Position numbers and translations under genes: made by a program
Assembly (NCBI RefSeq): GCF_900109075.1
Contig: NZ_FNYS01000012.1
Span: forward strand, 56,016-120,015
DNA: 64,000 bases
Reading direction: 5' to 3'
Source: Myroides marinus
Lineage (GTDB): Bacteria; Bacteroidota; Bacteroidia; Flavobacteriales; Flavobacteriaceae
Shown: positions 34,148 to 42,953 of the stretch, piece after piece
How positions within the stretch are numbered: position 1 is the first letter of the stretch
Layout: the number at the start of each line of letters is the position of its first letter
Notes under the pieces: model-generated
What the model was told of the DNA's origin: nothing
Database searches by the model: none
Seen by the model: only the letters and a program-made list of their open reading frames with translations

Positions 34148-35566
34148 ATGAGTCACAAGATTCTGGTAATAGATGATGATGTTCCTTTTTGCGAAATGCT
34201 AAAAACTTTTTTAACTAAGAAAGGTTATATAGTTTCAAATGCATTTAGTAGTACAGAAGCGGAACAATGCATCAATGAAGGGTGCTATGATATTGTTCTT
34301 ACTGATGTTCGCTTACCTGATAGTAATGGTTTAGAACTATTAAAATATATTAAATCAAAATGTAGAACGGCACAAGTAATTTTAATGACAGGTTATACTG
34401 AAATTAAAACAGCTGTGAATGCGATGAAGTTGGGGGCTTTTGATTATGTAGCTAAACCTATTAATCCAGATGAAATACTGTTAACTATAAAGCAAGCTTT
34501 AGAGAGAAAAGCAAGTATGGATAGTGGGGAAGTAGTAAAACCTAAAGTAAAGAAAGCATTAATTAGTGAAGAAGTAGATACTGATGAGGTAGAACTAGAG
34601 TTAAGCTATGTTCGTGGAGAGAGTAGTGTATCTACTCAGTTACATGAATATATAGACTTAGTAGCTCCTACTAATATGTCCGTATTGATTATCGGAGATA
34701 GTGGAACAGGTAAAGAAAATATAGCACATTCTATACATTTAAAAAGTAAAAGAAAAGATAAGCCATATATCGCTGTAGACTGTGGGGCTATACCTAAAGA
34801 TTTAGCTTCTAGTGAGTTTTTTGGACATATTAAAGGTTCGTTTACTGGAGCAGTAACTGATAAAGTAGGACACTTTGAAGCAGCTAATGGTGGAACTATA
34901 TTCTTAGATGAGGTAGGTAATTTATCTTATGAAGTACAAGTTCAGTTGTTACGTGCTTTACAAGAACGCAAAGTTAAACCGGTAGGAAGTAGTAATGAAA
35001 TAGATGTAGATATTAGAGTTATTGCTGCTACTAACGAAGATTTACCTAAAGCTGTTAGAGAAGGTGAGTTTAGAGAAGATTTGTACCATAGGCTTAATGA
35101 GTTTGGTATAGTAGCTCCTAGATTAGCAGATAGAGGTGCAGATATCTTAATGTTTGCTATGCACTTTTTGAATGAATCAAATATAGAGTTAGAGAAGAAA
35201 GTGAAGAAGTTCTCTTCTGAAGTAGAATGTATATTCTTGACGTATGATTGGCCAGGGAACTTAAGAGAAATGAAGAATATTATTAAACGTTCAGTCCTTT
35301 TAACTCGTGGTGAAGTAATAGAAAAAGAAGTATTACCACAAGAGATATTAGTCCCTAAATCAGAGATGATTTCTTCAAGTAATACTAGTTTATCTAATGA
35401 TTCTATAGAGGATGATTTAAAGCTGTTTTCTTCTCGTAATGAAGAACAAGCTATTCGTACAGCTTTAGAGAAGGTTAAGTTTAATAAAACAAAGGCTGCA
35501 CAAGTCTTAGGAATTGACAGAAAGACATTATATAATAAAATGAAGTTATATAATATAGAATTATAA
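34148..35566 (+). CDS. Sigma-54-dependent response regulator, NtrC family
   Basis: The regulator has 472 residues in three domains. The receiver domain (1-120) has the acidic pair ID-DD near the N-terminus, phospho-acceptor Asp53 (IVLTDVRLP) and Lys in YVAKPINPDE. The AAA+ domain (about 150-390) has Walker A GDSGTGKE, the sigma-54 contact loop GSFTGA (a Ser form of GAFTGA), Walker B GGTIFLDEVGNL and the R-finger region. A Fis-type helix-turn-helix ends the protein (KTKAAQVLGIDRKTLYNKMKLY). It activates sigma-54 promoters; the sensor kinase is not in the window. A promoter of matching type lies before dnaK, but no direct link is shown. Confidence 0.95.
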   Translation: MSHKILVIDDDVPFCEMLKTFLTKKGYIVSNAFSSTEAEQCINEGCYDIVLTDVRLPDSNGLELLKYIKSKCRTAQVILMTGYTEIKTAVNAMKLGAFDYVAKPINPDEILLTIKQALERKASMDSGEVVKPKVKKALISEEVDTDEVELELSYVRGESSVSTQLHEYIDLVAPTNMSVLIIGDSGTGKENIAHSIHLKSKRKDKPYIAVDCGAIPKDLASSEFFGHIKGSFTGAVTDKVGHFEAANGGTIFLDEVGNLSYEVQVQLLRALQERKVKPVGSSNEIDVDIRVIAATNEDLPKAVREGEFREDLYHRLNEFGIVAPRLADRGADILMFAMHFLNESNIELEKKVKKFSSEVECIFLTYDWPGNLREMKNIIKRSVLLTRGEVIEKEVLPQEILVPKSEMISSSNTSLSNDSIEDDLKLFSSRNEEQAIRTALEKVKFNKTKAAQVLGIDRKTLYNKMKLYNIEL

Positions 35567-35573
35567 AATAAAG

Positions 35574-35612
35574 AAAAGGTATTGTAACTAGATAGGTTTC
35601 AATACCTTTTTT
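35574..35612 (+). terminator. Intrinsic terminator
   Basis: The stem AAAAGGTATTG / CAATACCTTTT has a 15-nt loop and Ts. Confidence 0.75.
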
Positions 35613-35718
35613 GATTTGTAAGAGAAGGAATTGAACTGTGTCAAAGTTCTCTTTGTTAACTATAAGCATATCTGTTATTTTCTTTTTACCTTTGTCAAAT
35701 AATAGAGAGTTAGAGATT

Positions 35719-36051
35719 ATGGATATAAAAACGCTAATACATCATAATTTAGATGAGTTATTTTATTTAGCAGATAAAAAAGAAATACTAGATACAGAGT
35801 TGGTTGTTAAAATAGGAGCCTATGTAGGAGCTGCTGTCTTAAGAGGGCGTTATGCAGATCAAAAAGAGGTTACTATGGAAGAAGTTAATGGAGTATTTGG
35901 TGTGATAGGTGATTTCTGTAGAGATAGCTTCGGAGGTAGAAGCTTTTCTAAAGTACATTTTAACAAGATGACTAAATTAGCTTTAGAATTAGTTCAAGAA
36001 ACAACATTTGATTCAGATGTAGAAGAGTTTATAGCTTCACTTAGAAGCTAA
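35719..36051 (+). CDS. Small helical protein of unknown function
   Basis: The protein has 110 residues from the ATG at 35719; a longer frame from 35638 reads through a promoter-like region and gives an unlikely leader. It is fully helical, with no signal peptide: MDIKTLIHHNLDELFYLADKK, VVKIGAYVGAAVLRGRYADQKE, VNGVFGVIGDFCRDSFGG. No family was recognised. It lies alone between the response regulator and the acyl-CoA ligase, each side closed by a hairpin. Confidence 0.55.
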   Translation: MDIKTLIHHNLDELFYLADKKEILDTELVVKIGAYVGAAVLRGRYADQKEVTMEEVNGVFGVIGDFCRDSFGGRSFSKVHFNKMTKLALELVQETTFDSDVEEFIASLRS

Positions 36052-36072
36052 AATAATACTAGAAAATATATT

Positions 36073-36105
36073 AAACCCTGTGGATAGTCGTTCACAGGGT
36101 TTTTT
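36073..36105 (+). terminator. Intrinsic terminator
   Basis: The stem AAACCCTGTG / CACAGGGTTT has a 10-nt loop and a T-run. Confidence 0.85.
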
Positions 36106-36217
36106 CGTTATGTGTATCAATGTGATTTTTATTGTGTATCTGTTTGGTTTTGAAAGGGTAGGTTCGTAAGTGAGGAATATTTTTATTATATTGTGGTTAA
36201 CCAATAAATGACAACTT

Positions 36218-37870
36218 ATGAAAATCAAAACTATAGAATCGGCTAGTAATGCGCACGCATACCAATTGCTGATAAAAGATATCTTAGAGAATTCCCTACG
36301 AGTAAATCCAAAACACGAGATAGTATACAAAGATCAAGTGAGATTTGATTATTTTGAGTTGTACAAAAGGATTAAACAACTGTGTAATTTGTATGTAACA
36401 GTAGGTTTAGATGGAGGTAGTGTAGTAGGTGTAATAGATTATGACAGTCATCGCTATCTGATGAATTACTTCTCTGTTCCTATTACAGGTAATGTATTAC
36501 ATACTATTAACTGGCGTTTAGCACCAGAGCAAATGCTTTATACCATTAATCATGCAGAAGATGAGGTATTAATAGTACACGAAGATTTCTTACCTGTAGT
36601 GGAAGCTATAAGTGATAAGATGACTACAGTGAAAGAAATAATTGTGATACGTGATCATAAGAATACTGTAGAGACGAAGTTGAATGTGAAAGGTTATTTT
36701 GATGACCTAGTAGCTACAAGTTCTACGGAGTACACATTTCCTGAGTTTTCTGAAGAAGCAGTAGCGACATTATTCTATACAACAGGGACCACTGGAGACC
36801 CAAAGGCAGTGTATTTTACACATCGTCAGTTAGTACTGCATACGATGGTTGAGATGAGTGTATTATCGCTGATGAACGAAGCTTTTAAGATTACCTCAAG
36901 TGATGTGTATTTACCATTGACTCCAATGTTTCATGTGCACGCTTGGGGTCTGCCTTATGTTGCTACATCATTGAGTTTAAAACAGGTCTATGTAGGTAAG
37001 TTTGAACCAAAGAGCTTTTTAGATATCTTCAGAAAAGAGAAACCAACTATTTCACACTGTGTACCTACAATCTTAAACATGCTATTAACTAGTCCTGCAG
37101 CTAGTGATATTGACTTTGGTAATTGGAGTGTTCTTATAGGTGGTTCTGCATTAAGTAAGCCCTTAGCTCGTAGAGCGATGGAAAGAGGAATATCTGTAGT
37201 GACAGGATATGGAATGTCTGAAACTTGCCCACTATTAACGACTTCATATCTATCTCTCGAGACAATACAAGACAACCTAGAATCACAGTTAAAGATTAGA
37301 ACAATGACAGGTCGTGCAGCCTTGTTGGTAGATCTTAAAGTAGTGAATGAAGAAGGAGTAGAAGTGCCTAAAGATGGTAAGACATTAGGGGAGGTCGTAG
37401 TAAGAGCACCTTATCTGACGATGGGATATTATAAAGATAAGCAGAAGAGCGAAGAGCTGTGGAAAGGTGGGTATTTACACACTGGAGATATAGCATGGAT
37501 AGATGAGAATAATGATTTAAAGATAGTGGATCGTTCTAAAGATGTGATCAAAACAGGTGGAGAATGGATGTCTTCACTCGCTCTAGAAGATATGATAGGT
37601 AGTTATCCAGGTATAGTAGATGTAGCTGTTATAGGTATTCCTGATGATAAATGGGGAGAAAGACCATTTGCTTTGGTAGTTGCAAAAACAGAAGTAGATA
37701 TCACAGAAGAACAGCTAATAGAACATATGCAAACTTATGTAGATAAGGCTGTTATTAATAAATGGGCTATCCCTGATCGCTTTGTATTGGTGGCAGATAT
37801 TCCGAAGACAAGTGTTGGTAAAATTAATAAGAAACGAATAAGAGAATTACACGAGAATAACCAATTCTAA
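36218..37870 (+). CDS. Fatty-acyl-CoA synthetase (AMP-binding family)
   Basis: The 550-residue enzyme activates a carboxylic acid to its CoA thioester via an acyl-adenylate. The P-loop-like core motif is LFYTTGTTGDPKAVYFTH. The adenylate-binding block GYGMSETCPLL, the hinge region LHTGDIAWIDENNDLKIVDRSKD and the C-terminal catalytic Lys in KTSVGKINKK are all present. Its overall shape resembles medium/long-chain acyl-CoA ligases of the AlkK type. Chain length cannot be fixed. It lies upstream of an S9 peptidase gene with a 62-bp gap, probably separately transcribed. Confidence 0.9.
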   Translation: MKIKTIESASNAHAYQLLIKDILENSLRVNPKHEIVYKDQVRFDYFELYKRIKQLCNLYVTVGLDGGSVVGVIDYDSHRYLMNYFSVPITGNVLHTINWRLAPEQMLYTINHAEDEVLIVHEDFLPVVEAISDKMTTVKEIIVIRDHKNTVETKLNVKGYFDDLVATSSTEYTFPEFSEEAVATLFYTTGTTGDPKAVYFTHRQLVLHTMVEMSVLSLMNEAFKITSSDVYLPLTPMFHVHAWGLPYVATSLSLKQVYVGKFEPKSFLDIFRKEKPTISHCVPTILNMLLTSPAASDIDFGNWSVLIGGSALSKPLARRAMERGISVVTGYGMSETCPLLTTSYLSLETIQDNLESQLKIRTMTGRAALLVDLKVVNEEGVEVPKDGKTLGEVVVRAPYLTMGYYKDKQKSEELWKGGYLHTGDIAWIDENNDLKIVDRSKDVIKTGGEWMSSLALEDMIGSYPGIVDVAVIGIPDDKWGERPFALVVAKTEVDITEEQLIEHMQTYVDKAVINKWAIPDRFVLVADIPKTSVGKINKKRIRELHENNQF

Positions 37871-37932
37871 CAGGTGTTTGGTCATATAGTAAATTTGCGT
37901 TAACTTCCGAACCGTAAATTAACTAACGTAAT

Positions 37933-40893
37933 ATGAAATTAACACCAACAACAAAACAATCAAAAAGATCTAATCCGAGCTACTTTTGGAAGCAGTTAGG
38001 ATTAGGTCTTTTTGTGTTTGGGACCCTAACAGCTCAAGCACAAAAGAAGCCATTAGACCATTCCGTTTATGACGGATGGCAAAGTATCGGTGCAAAAGCA
38101 TTTTCTAACAATGGAGAATGGGTGTTGTATCAAGTAAACCCTCAAGAAGGAGATAAAACTCTTTATATCGAAACAGCCAAAAAAACAAAACAATTAGTAG
38201 TACCTAGAGGAGAGAAGCCTGTGTTCACTGGTACTTCTAACTATTCTGTTTTCTCTATTCGACCAACTTATGCTGATCTAAAAGCAGTAAGAATAAAGAA
38301 AAAGAAAGAAGATGAGATAGCGAAAGACTCATTAGGTATTTACAACTTAAAGACAGGTGCTTTAGTTAAGAAGTCAGATATTAAGTCATTTAAAGTGCCT
38401 GAGAAAAAAGGAGACTTTTTAGCTTATTTGTTAGAACCAGTAAAAGATACAGCTAAATCAAAAGATAAAAAGGATGTAAAGAAACCTGCTGCTAAAAAGC
38501 CAGGTAAAGATGCTCCATTAGAATTAGTATTAGAAAATTTAGTAACGGGAGAGAAAATCTCTTATAAAAACGTTACAGACTATTATTTCGATGATAATGG
38601 TCAATACCTTGTATTCGTAACTAAAGATCCTACGGAAAAGAAAAAAGAAGATAAAAAGGACGATAAGAAAGAAGAAGGTAAAGTAGAAGAAACGAAAGAA
38701 GTAGCTACTGAAGAAAAAACAAAAGAGGAAGAGAAAGCCAAAGGGCCTTTCGGTGTGTTCGTAGTGGACTTAAAAACGAAAGCAGTTAAAACTATTTTAG
38801 AAGGTAGTGGTAAATATTCACAATTCTCTTTTGATGACAGTGGTAAACAATTAGTGTTTATGGGAACTAATGACGATGAAAAAGCATTAGTTAAGAAATA
38901 TGAATTATACTATACTAACTTAACTACGGGTGCTACTGTATTAGCTTCTAATACAATTAAAGGTATGCCTAAAGACTGGGTGGTATCAGAGAATAACAAG
39001 CCTCGCTTTAGTAAAAACGGAGGACGTTTATACTTAGGTATCGCACCACAGCCAGTAGCAAAAGATACAACGTTAATCGCAGAAGATCATGCAGTAGTGG
39101 ATGTATGGCATTATAGTGAAGACTATATCCAACCACAACAGTTAGTGAACTTAGATAAAGAATTAAAAAGAAGCTTCTTAGCGACTATTAACTTAAAAGA
39201 TAAGAGTAAACTAGTTCCATTGGCAAATGATAATGTTAATGGTAGTCAGCTAGTTGATGAAGGGAATGCTAATATAGTATTTAATTCATCTGACTACGGA
39301 CGTAGAGTAGAGAGACAATGGGATATCTCAGGTGTATCTTCTTACTACATCGTAGATGTGAATACAGGAAAAGAAGTAGAAGTAGTAGCTAATCTTGCTG
39401 GTTCTGCACGTATTTCTCCTAAAGGAACTGCTGTAGTTTATTACAATAGTGAAGAAGGTAACTGGTATGCTTATGATGTGAAGACTAAAATCACAAAGCA
39501 ATTAAACAAAGGATTAAATGTGTCATTTGCTGATGAGACTTTTGATATGCCAGACAATGCTTCTGCTTATGGTATTCAAGCTTGGACAGATAATGATGAA
39601 TCAGTATTAATTAGAGATCGTTTTGATATTTGGGAATTCTATTTAAAGAGCAATAAAGCTCCTAGAATGATTACTAACGGATACGGACGTCAGAATAATA
39701 TTGCATTTGATATCTTAAAACTAGATGACGAAAAGCGTTCATTCAGTAGAAGTGAGCAATTAGTATTAGCTGCTTTTAACGAGACGACTAAAGATGCTGG
39801 ATTCTATACAACAGAAGTTAGTAGTACAAAAGCTCCAAAAGAAGTATTAATGAATGCTTATAATGGATATAGTTCATTGTTTAAAGCAAAAGAGGCTAAT
39901 GTTTATGGATATGTAAAAGGTTCTTTCGTAGAGCCAACTAACTTATTTGTGACTGAAGATTTAGCTAAGGCTACGCAAATAAGCGATATTAATAAACAAC
40001 AGAAAGATTATAACTGGGGAACTTCTGAATTAGTTCATTGGACTACACCTAAAGGATATACTTCTACTGGAGTATTATATAAACCAGAGGATTTTGATGC
40101 AACGAACAAGTATCCAATGATTGTTTATTTCTATGAGAAAGTATCTGAGAACCTAAATAGATATGAGTCTCCTGCACCAACACCATCTCGTCTAAATATT
40201 CCTTTCTTTGTGAGTAATGGATATTTAGTGTTCACTCCAGATATTAGCTATGTAGATGGTCAACCAGGTAAATCAGCTGAGGAGTATATCAACTCAGGTG
40301 TTGAACACTTAAAGAAAAATAGTTGGGTGAATGGATCTAAGATAGCTATCCAAGGGCAAAGCTGGGGAGGATATCAAGTCGCTCACTTAATAACAGTTAC
40401 AGATATGTATGCTGCAGCTTGGTCTGGAGCACCAGTATCTAATATGACTTCTGCTTATGGAGGTATTCGTTGGCAAAGTGGTATGAGTCGTCAGTTCCAA
40501 TATGAGAAGACACAAAGTAGAATTGGTAAGACACTTTGGGATGGATACGATTTATATGTAGAAAACTCACCATTGTTTAAAATGCCAAATGTAAAAACTC
40601 CTGTAGTTATTATGGCTAATGATAATGATGGAGCAGTGCCATGGTACCAAGGTATTGAGATGTTTATGGCATTAAGACGTTTAGGTAAACCAGCATGGAT
40701 GTTAAACTATAATGGAGACGAACACAACTTAATGAAACGTCAAAATAGAAAAGACATTCAAATTCGTCAACAACAGTTCTTCGATTATTATCTAAAAGAT
40801 GGTAAAGCACCAGTATGGATGGTAAAAGGAGTTCCTGCAACGATGAAAGGTAAAGATTGGGGATTTGACTTGACAGATGAGCAAGTAAAATAA
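37933..40893 (+). CDS. Exported S9-family (prolyl oligopeptidase-type) peptidase
   Basis: The 986-residue protein has a long basic N-region followed by a hydrophobic core and cleavage at QAQ, so it is exported. A beta-propeller domain fills the first 700 residues and the catalytic alpha/beta-hydrolase domain the rest. Catalytic Ser810 lies in GQSWGGY, Asp899 in NDNDGAVPW and His931 in GDEHNLM. S9 peptidases release dipeptides or cleave short peptides at Pro-like sites. Residues about 180-280 include Lys/Glu-rich low-complexity insertions inside the propeller. The enzyme likely helps use peptides as nutrients; a second, cytosolic S9 enzyme is 2 kb away. Confidence 0.88.
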   Translation: MKLTPTTKQSKRSNPSYFWKQLGLGLFVFGTLTAQAQKKPLDHSVYDGWQSIGAKAFSNNGEWVLYQVNPQEGDKTLYIETAKKTKQLVVPRGEKPVFTGTSNYSVFSIRPTYADLKAVRIKKKKEDEIAKDSLGIYNLKTGALVKKSDIKSFKVPEKKGDFLAYLLEPVKDTAKSKDKKDVKKPAAKKPGKDAPLELVLENLVTGEKISYKNVTDYYFDDNGQYLVFVTKDPTEKKKEDKKDDKKEEGKVEETKEVATEEKTKEEEKAKGPFGVFVVDLKTKAVKTILEGSGKYSQFSFDDSGKQLVFMGTNDDEKALVKKYELYYTNLTTGATVLASNTIKGMPKDWVVSENNKPRFSKNGGRLYLGIAPQPVAKDTTLIAEDHAVVDVWHYSEDYIQPQQLVNLDKELKRSFLATINLKDKSKLVPLANDNVNGSQLVDEGNANIVFNSSDYGRRVERQWDISGVSSYYIVDVNTGKEVEVVANLAGSARISPKGTAVVYYNSEEGNWYAYDVKTKITKQLNKGLNVSFADETFDMPDNASAYGIQAWTDNDESVLIRDRFDIWEFYLKSNKAPRMITNGYGRQNNIAFDILKLDDEKRSFSRSEQLVLAAFNETTKDAGFYTTEVSSTKAPKEVLMNAYNGYSSLFKAKEANVYGYVKGSFVEPTNLFVTEDLAKATQISDINKQQKDYNWGTSELVHWTTPKGYTSTGVLYKPEDFDATNKYPMIVYFYEKVSENLNRYESPAPTPSRLNIPFFVSNGYLVFTPDISYVDGQPGKSAEEYINSGVEHLKKNSWVNGSKIAIQGQSWGGYQVAHLITVTDMYAAAWSGAPVSNMTSAYGGIRWQSGMSRQFQYEKTQSRIGKTLWDGYDLYVENSPLFKMPNVKTPVVIMANDNDGAVPWYQGIEMFMALRRLGKPAWMLNYNGDEHNLMKRQNRKDIQIRQQQFFDYYLKDGKAPVWMVKGVPATMKGKDWGFDLTDEQVK

Positions 40894-40911
40894 TTAGTCA
40901 ATGTAGTATAT

Positions 40912-40947
40912 AAATAAGGGCTATTCTGAAAAGAATAGCCCTTATTT
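40912..40947 (+). terminator. Intrinsic terminator (GGCTATTC family)
   Basis: A perfect 16-bp stem, AAATAAGGGCTATTCT with its complement around GAAA. The core GGCTATTC repeats that of the hairpins at 1025 and 2198. Confidence 0.85.
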
Positions 40948-41060
40948 TATTAGTAATAGCTGTATAACTAAGAGTATAATATACCTATTAAATAAGATAG
41001 AGAAGAGAGAATGTTTTCTATTTGTACTTTTTGAAGAGTTGATACTTTAAGTATATATCA

Positions 41061-41093
41061 AAAAAAGGGACAGCAGTAATCTGCTGTCCCTTT
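41061..41093 (-). terminator. Terminator of the glycosyltransferase gene
   Basis: A 13-bp stem (AAAGGGACAGCAG / CTGCTGTCCCTTT) around TAAT, followed on the minus strand by a T-run. Confidence 0.85.
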
Positions 41094-41114
41094 GATAAAT
41101 CAATATATAATCAA

Positions 41115-42524
41115 CTATTTTTCAATAGGTAATGTACGAGTTAACCATCCTTTTTTGTTAGCTGTTGCTATCGCATAAGGAGTAATCCAGAACAATGTAA
41201 ACGTATAGAATATACTATATGGATATGCCCAGAATGACTCAAGTAGGTTATATCTCTTAGAATAGAAGAATACTTGTATACTAGAGAAAATAAAGATACT
41301 TACTAAAGCAGAGCTAATAAACATTACAGGTTGAGTAATTACAAAGTACAACATCAATATCGTGATAGGATAAGCCATTAATACTTGTAACCATTGGTTT
41401 AGTAATAAGATTCTAGGTCCGATAGTAGAACCTTCTCTAAATTTAGTGAATGCAAACTTACTCATCGCAATGTTTTCTCTCACATTACTTCTTTCCCAAC
41501 GGATATACATCTTGTATAATGTTCTATATTCTTCAGGAGTATTCGTAAGTACGTAAGCATTTCTTTGGAACAATACATCAAATCCTTGTTTTAAGATCAT
41601 ATTAGTCATTGCTCTATCCTCACCGATATCAGAAGGCTGTCCCATAAATGTCTGTGTAATCCAATCTTCTAGACAGTTCATAACTGCATCTCTTCTATAA
41701 GCAGCTAAAGCCCCTGGAGTACATAATACAGAACCTAAAGCACTCTGAGCAGAACGAATAAATTCAAAACTGAATACAAAGCTTACATTAAGCATTTTTG
41801 GGATAATCCCATCAGCAGTATTTAACACTCTAACATTACCACCAACAGCACCACATTTCTCGTTGTTTACGAATGGACTAACTAAGTTTCTCAATGTGTC
41901 TTTCTCTACAATAGAGTCACTATCTACAGTAATGAACACTTCACCCTTACCAATATTAAACCCTCTGTATAAAGCATGTCTTTTACCTTGGTTTCTTTCT
42001 TGCTGTAAGATCGTTACTCGCTCTCCTAATTCAGCCTTAGCTTTTATCATCCAGTTCCATGTATCATCTTTACTACCATCATCTAGAGAGATAATCTCTA
42101 TTTTCTCAGCTGGATAATCACTGTTTACTAAACTAATTAAAGTGTCATATACTAGTCGTCCCTCGTTATAGGCAGGAACAATCACAGTACATGTAGGTAG
42201 TTCTTCATCACTTACAGAAGCAACTGGTTTATATCTAAAGTATAGATATACAATATATAATAAGAAGCTAATCTGTAAAACAAATAGGACTAACCCAAAG
42301 TTAATTACTGCAGCTCCCCAGAATGATTTTAATCTCTCGAAGTGTAGTTTCTCAAAATAGGGCTGTAATCTATAAATAAGATATAAGCCTATTCCCATTA
42401 ATAGAAATGTACCACCTAATACGATATAATCAGTTTTAGATAGTGATTTACCATTTAAGATATTCATTCTTTTCTGGCTATCATTTGTGGCTTGTACTGA
42501 ATCAGTTGTTTTGTTTTGTTGCAT
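41115..42524 (-). CDS. Processive-type GT2 glycosyltransferase
   Basis: The 469-residue membrane protein has two N-terminal helices (DYIVLGGTFLLMGIGLYLIY and NFGLVLFVLQISFLLYIVYLY) and several C-terminal ones. Between them lies a GT-A domain: TVIVPAYNEG, SLDDGSKDD, VDSDS, IGEDRAMT (catalytic-base region) and IRWERS in place of QxxRW. This layout matches chitin, hyaluronan or poly-GlcNAc synthases, which polymerise and export a beta-linked glycan at the inner membrane. The exact polymer is unknown, and no PgaA/B or BcsB-like partner is adjacent. The gene stands alone. Confidence 0.85.
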   Translation of the reverse strand: MQQNKTTDSVQATNDSQKRMNILNGKSLSKTDYIVLGGTFLLMGIGLYLIYRLQPYFEKLHFERLKSFWGAAVINFGLVLFVLQISFLLYIVYLYFRYKPVASVSDEELPTCTVIVPAYNEGRLVYDTLISLVNSDYPAEKIEIISLDDGSKDDTWNWMIKAKAELGERVTILQQERNQGKRHALYRGFNIGKGEVFITVDSDSIVEKDTLRNLVSPFVNNEKCGAVGGNVRVLNTADGIIPKMLNVSFVFSFEFIRSAQSALGSVLCTPGALAAYRRDAVMNCLEDWITQTFMGQPSDIGEDRAMTNMILKQGFDVLFQRNAYVLTNTPEEYRTLYKMYIRWERSNVRENIAMSKFAFTKFREGSTIGPRILLLNQWLQVLMAYPITILMLYFVITQPVMFISSALVSIFIFSSIQVFFYSKRYNLLESFWAYPYSIFYTFTLFWITPYAIATANKKGWLTRTLPIEK

Positions 42525-42953
42525 AACCTTATTCTTTAATAATTGTTATACTATTTGTGGTTTTGTTTCCTTATTCTGCTGTTTGTATTCTGAAGTATTC
42601 TACTTAGGTTGTTAGTTGGTAGAATATTTAAGAGCAGACTAAATCATCAAATAGTCTATTAAGAATGATTCAATAGTTATGCCATCTACGTTTTACGGCT
42701 TTTGAGCCACTTTTTAACATAACGTATGACACATAATGTAGATTATTGGGGAATGATGTGAGGTCATAATACTCTGTTTTGTGTATTTGGTTGGGGTATT
42801 TGATATACAAAATGTGTGTTTGGAGGTGTCTATTTGCTGTTGTGATGTCTTTTCTTAGTGTTTGAAAAGGCTTTCATTGCTTTAAATAAAGCATTAAATA
42901 GTCTATTTTTGTAAGGAATGGTATATGTATAATACGTTCTAAAAAGATAAAAT
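42525..42953. other. Divergent intergenic region
   Basis: These 429 bp between the glycosyltransferase and the cytosolic S9 peptidase have no ORF. The only supported element is TATTTTTG at 42904-42911, a probable -7 motif of the peptidase gene. The string AAATAGTCTATT occurs at about 42649 and again at about 42897. Confidence 0.5.
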
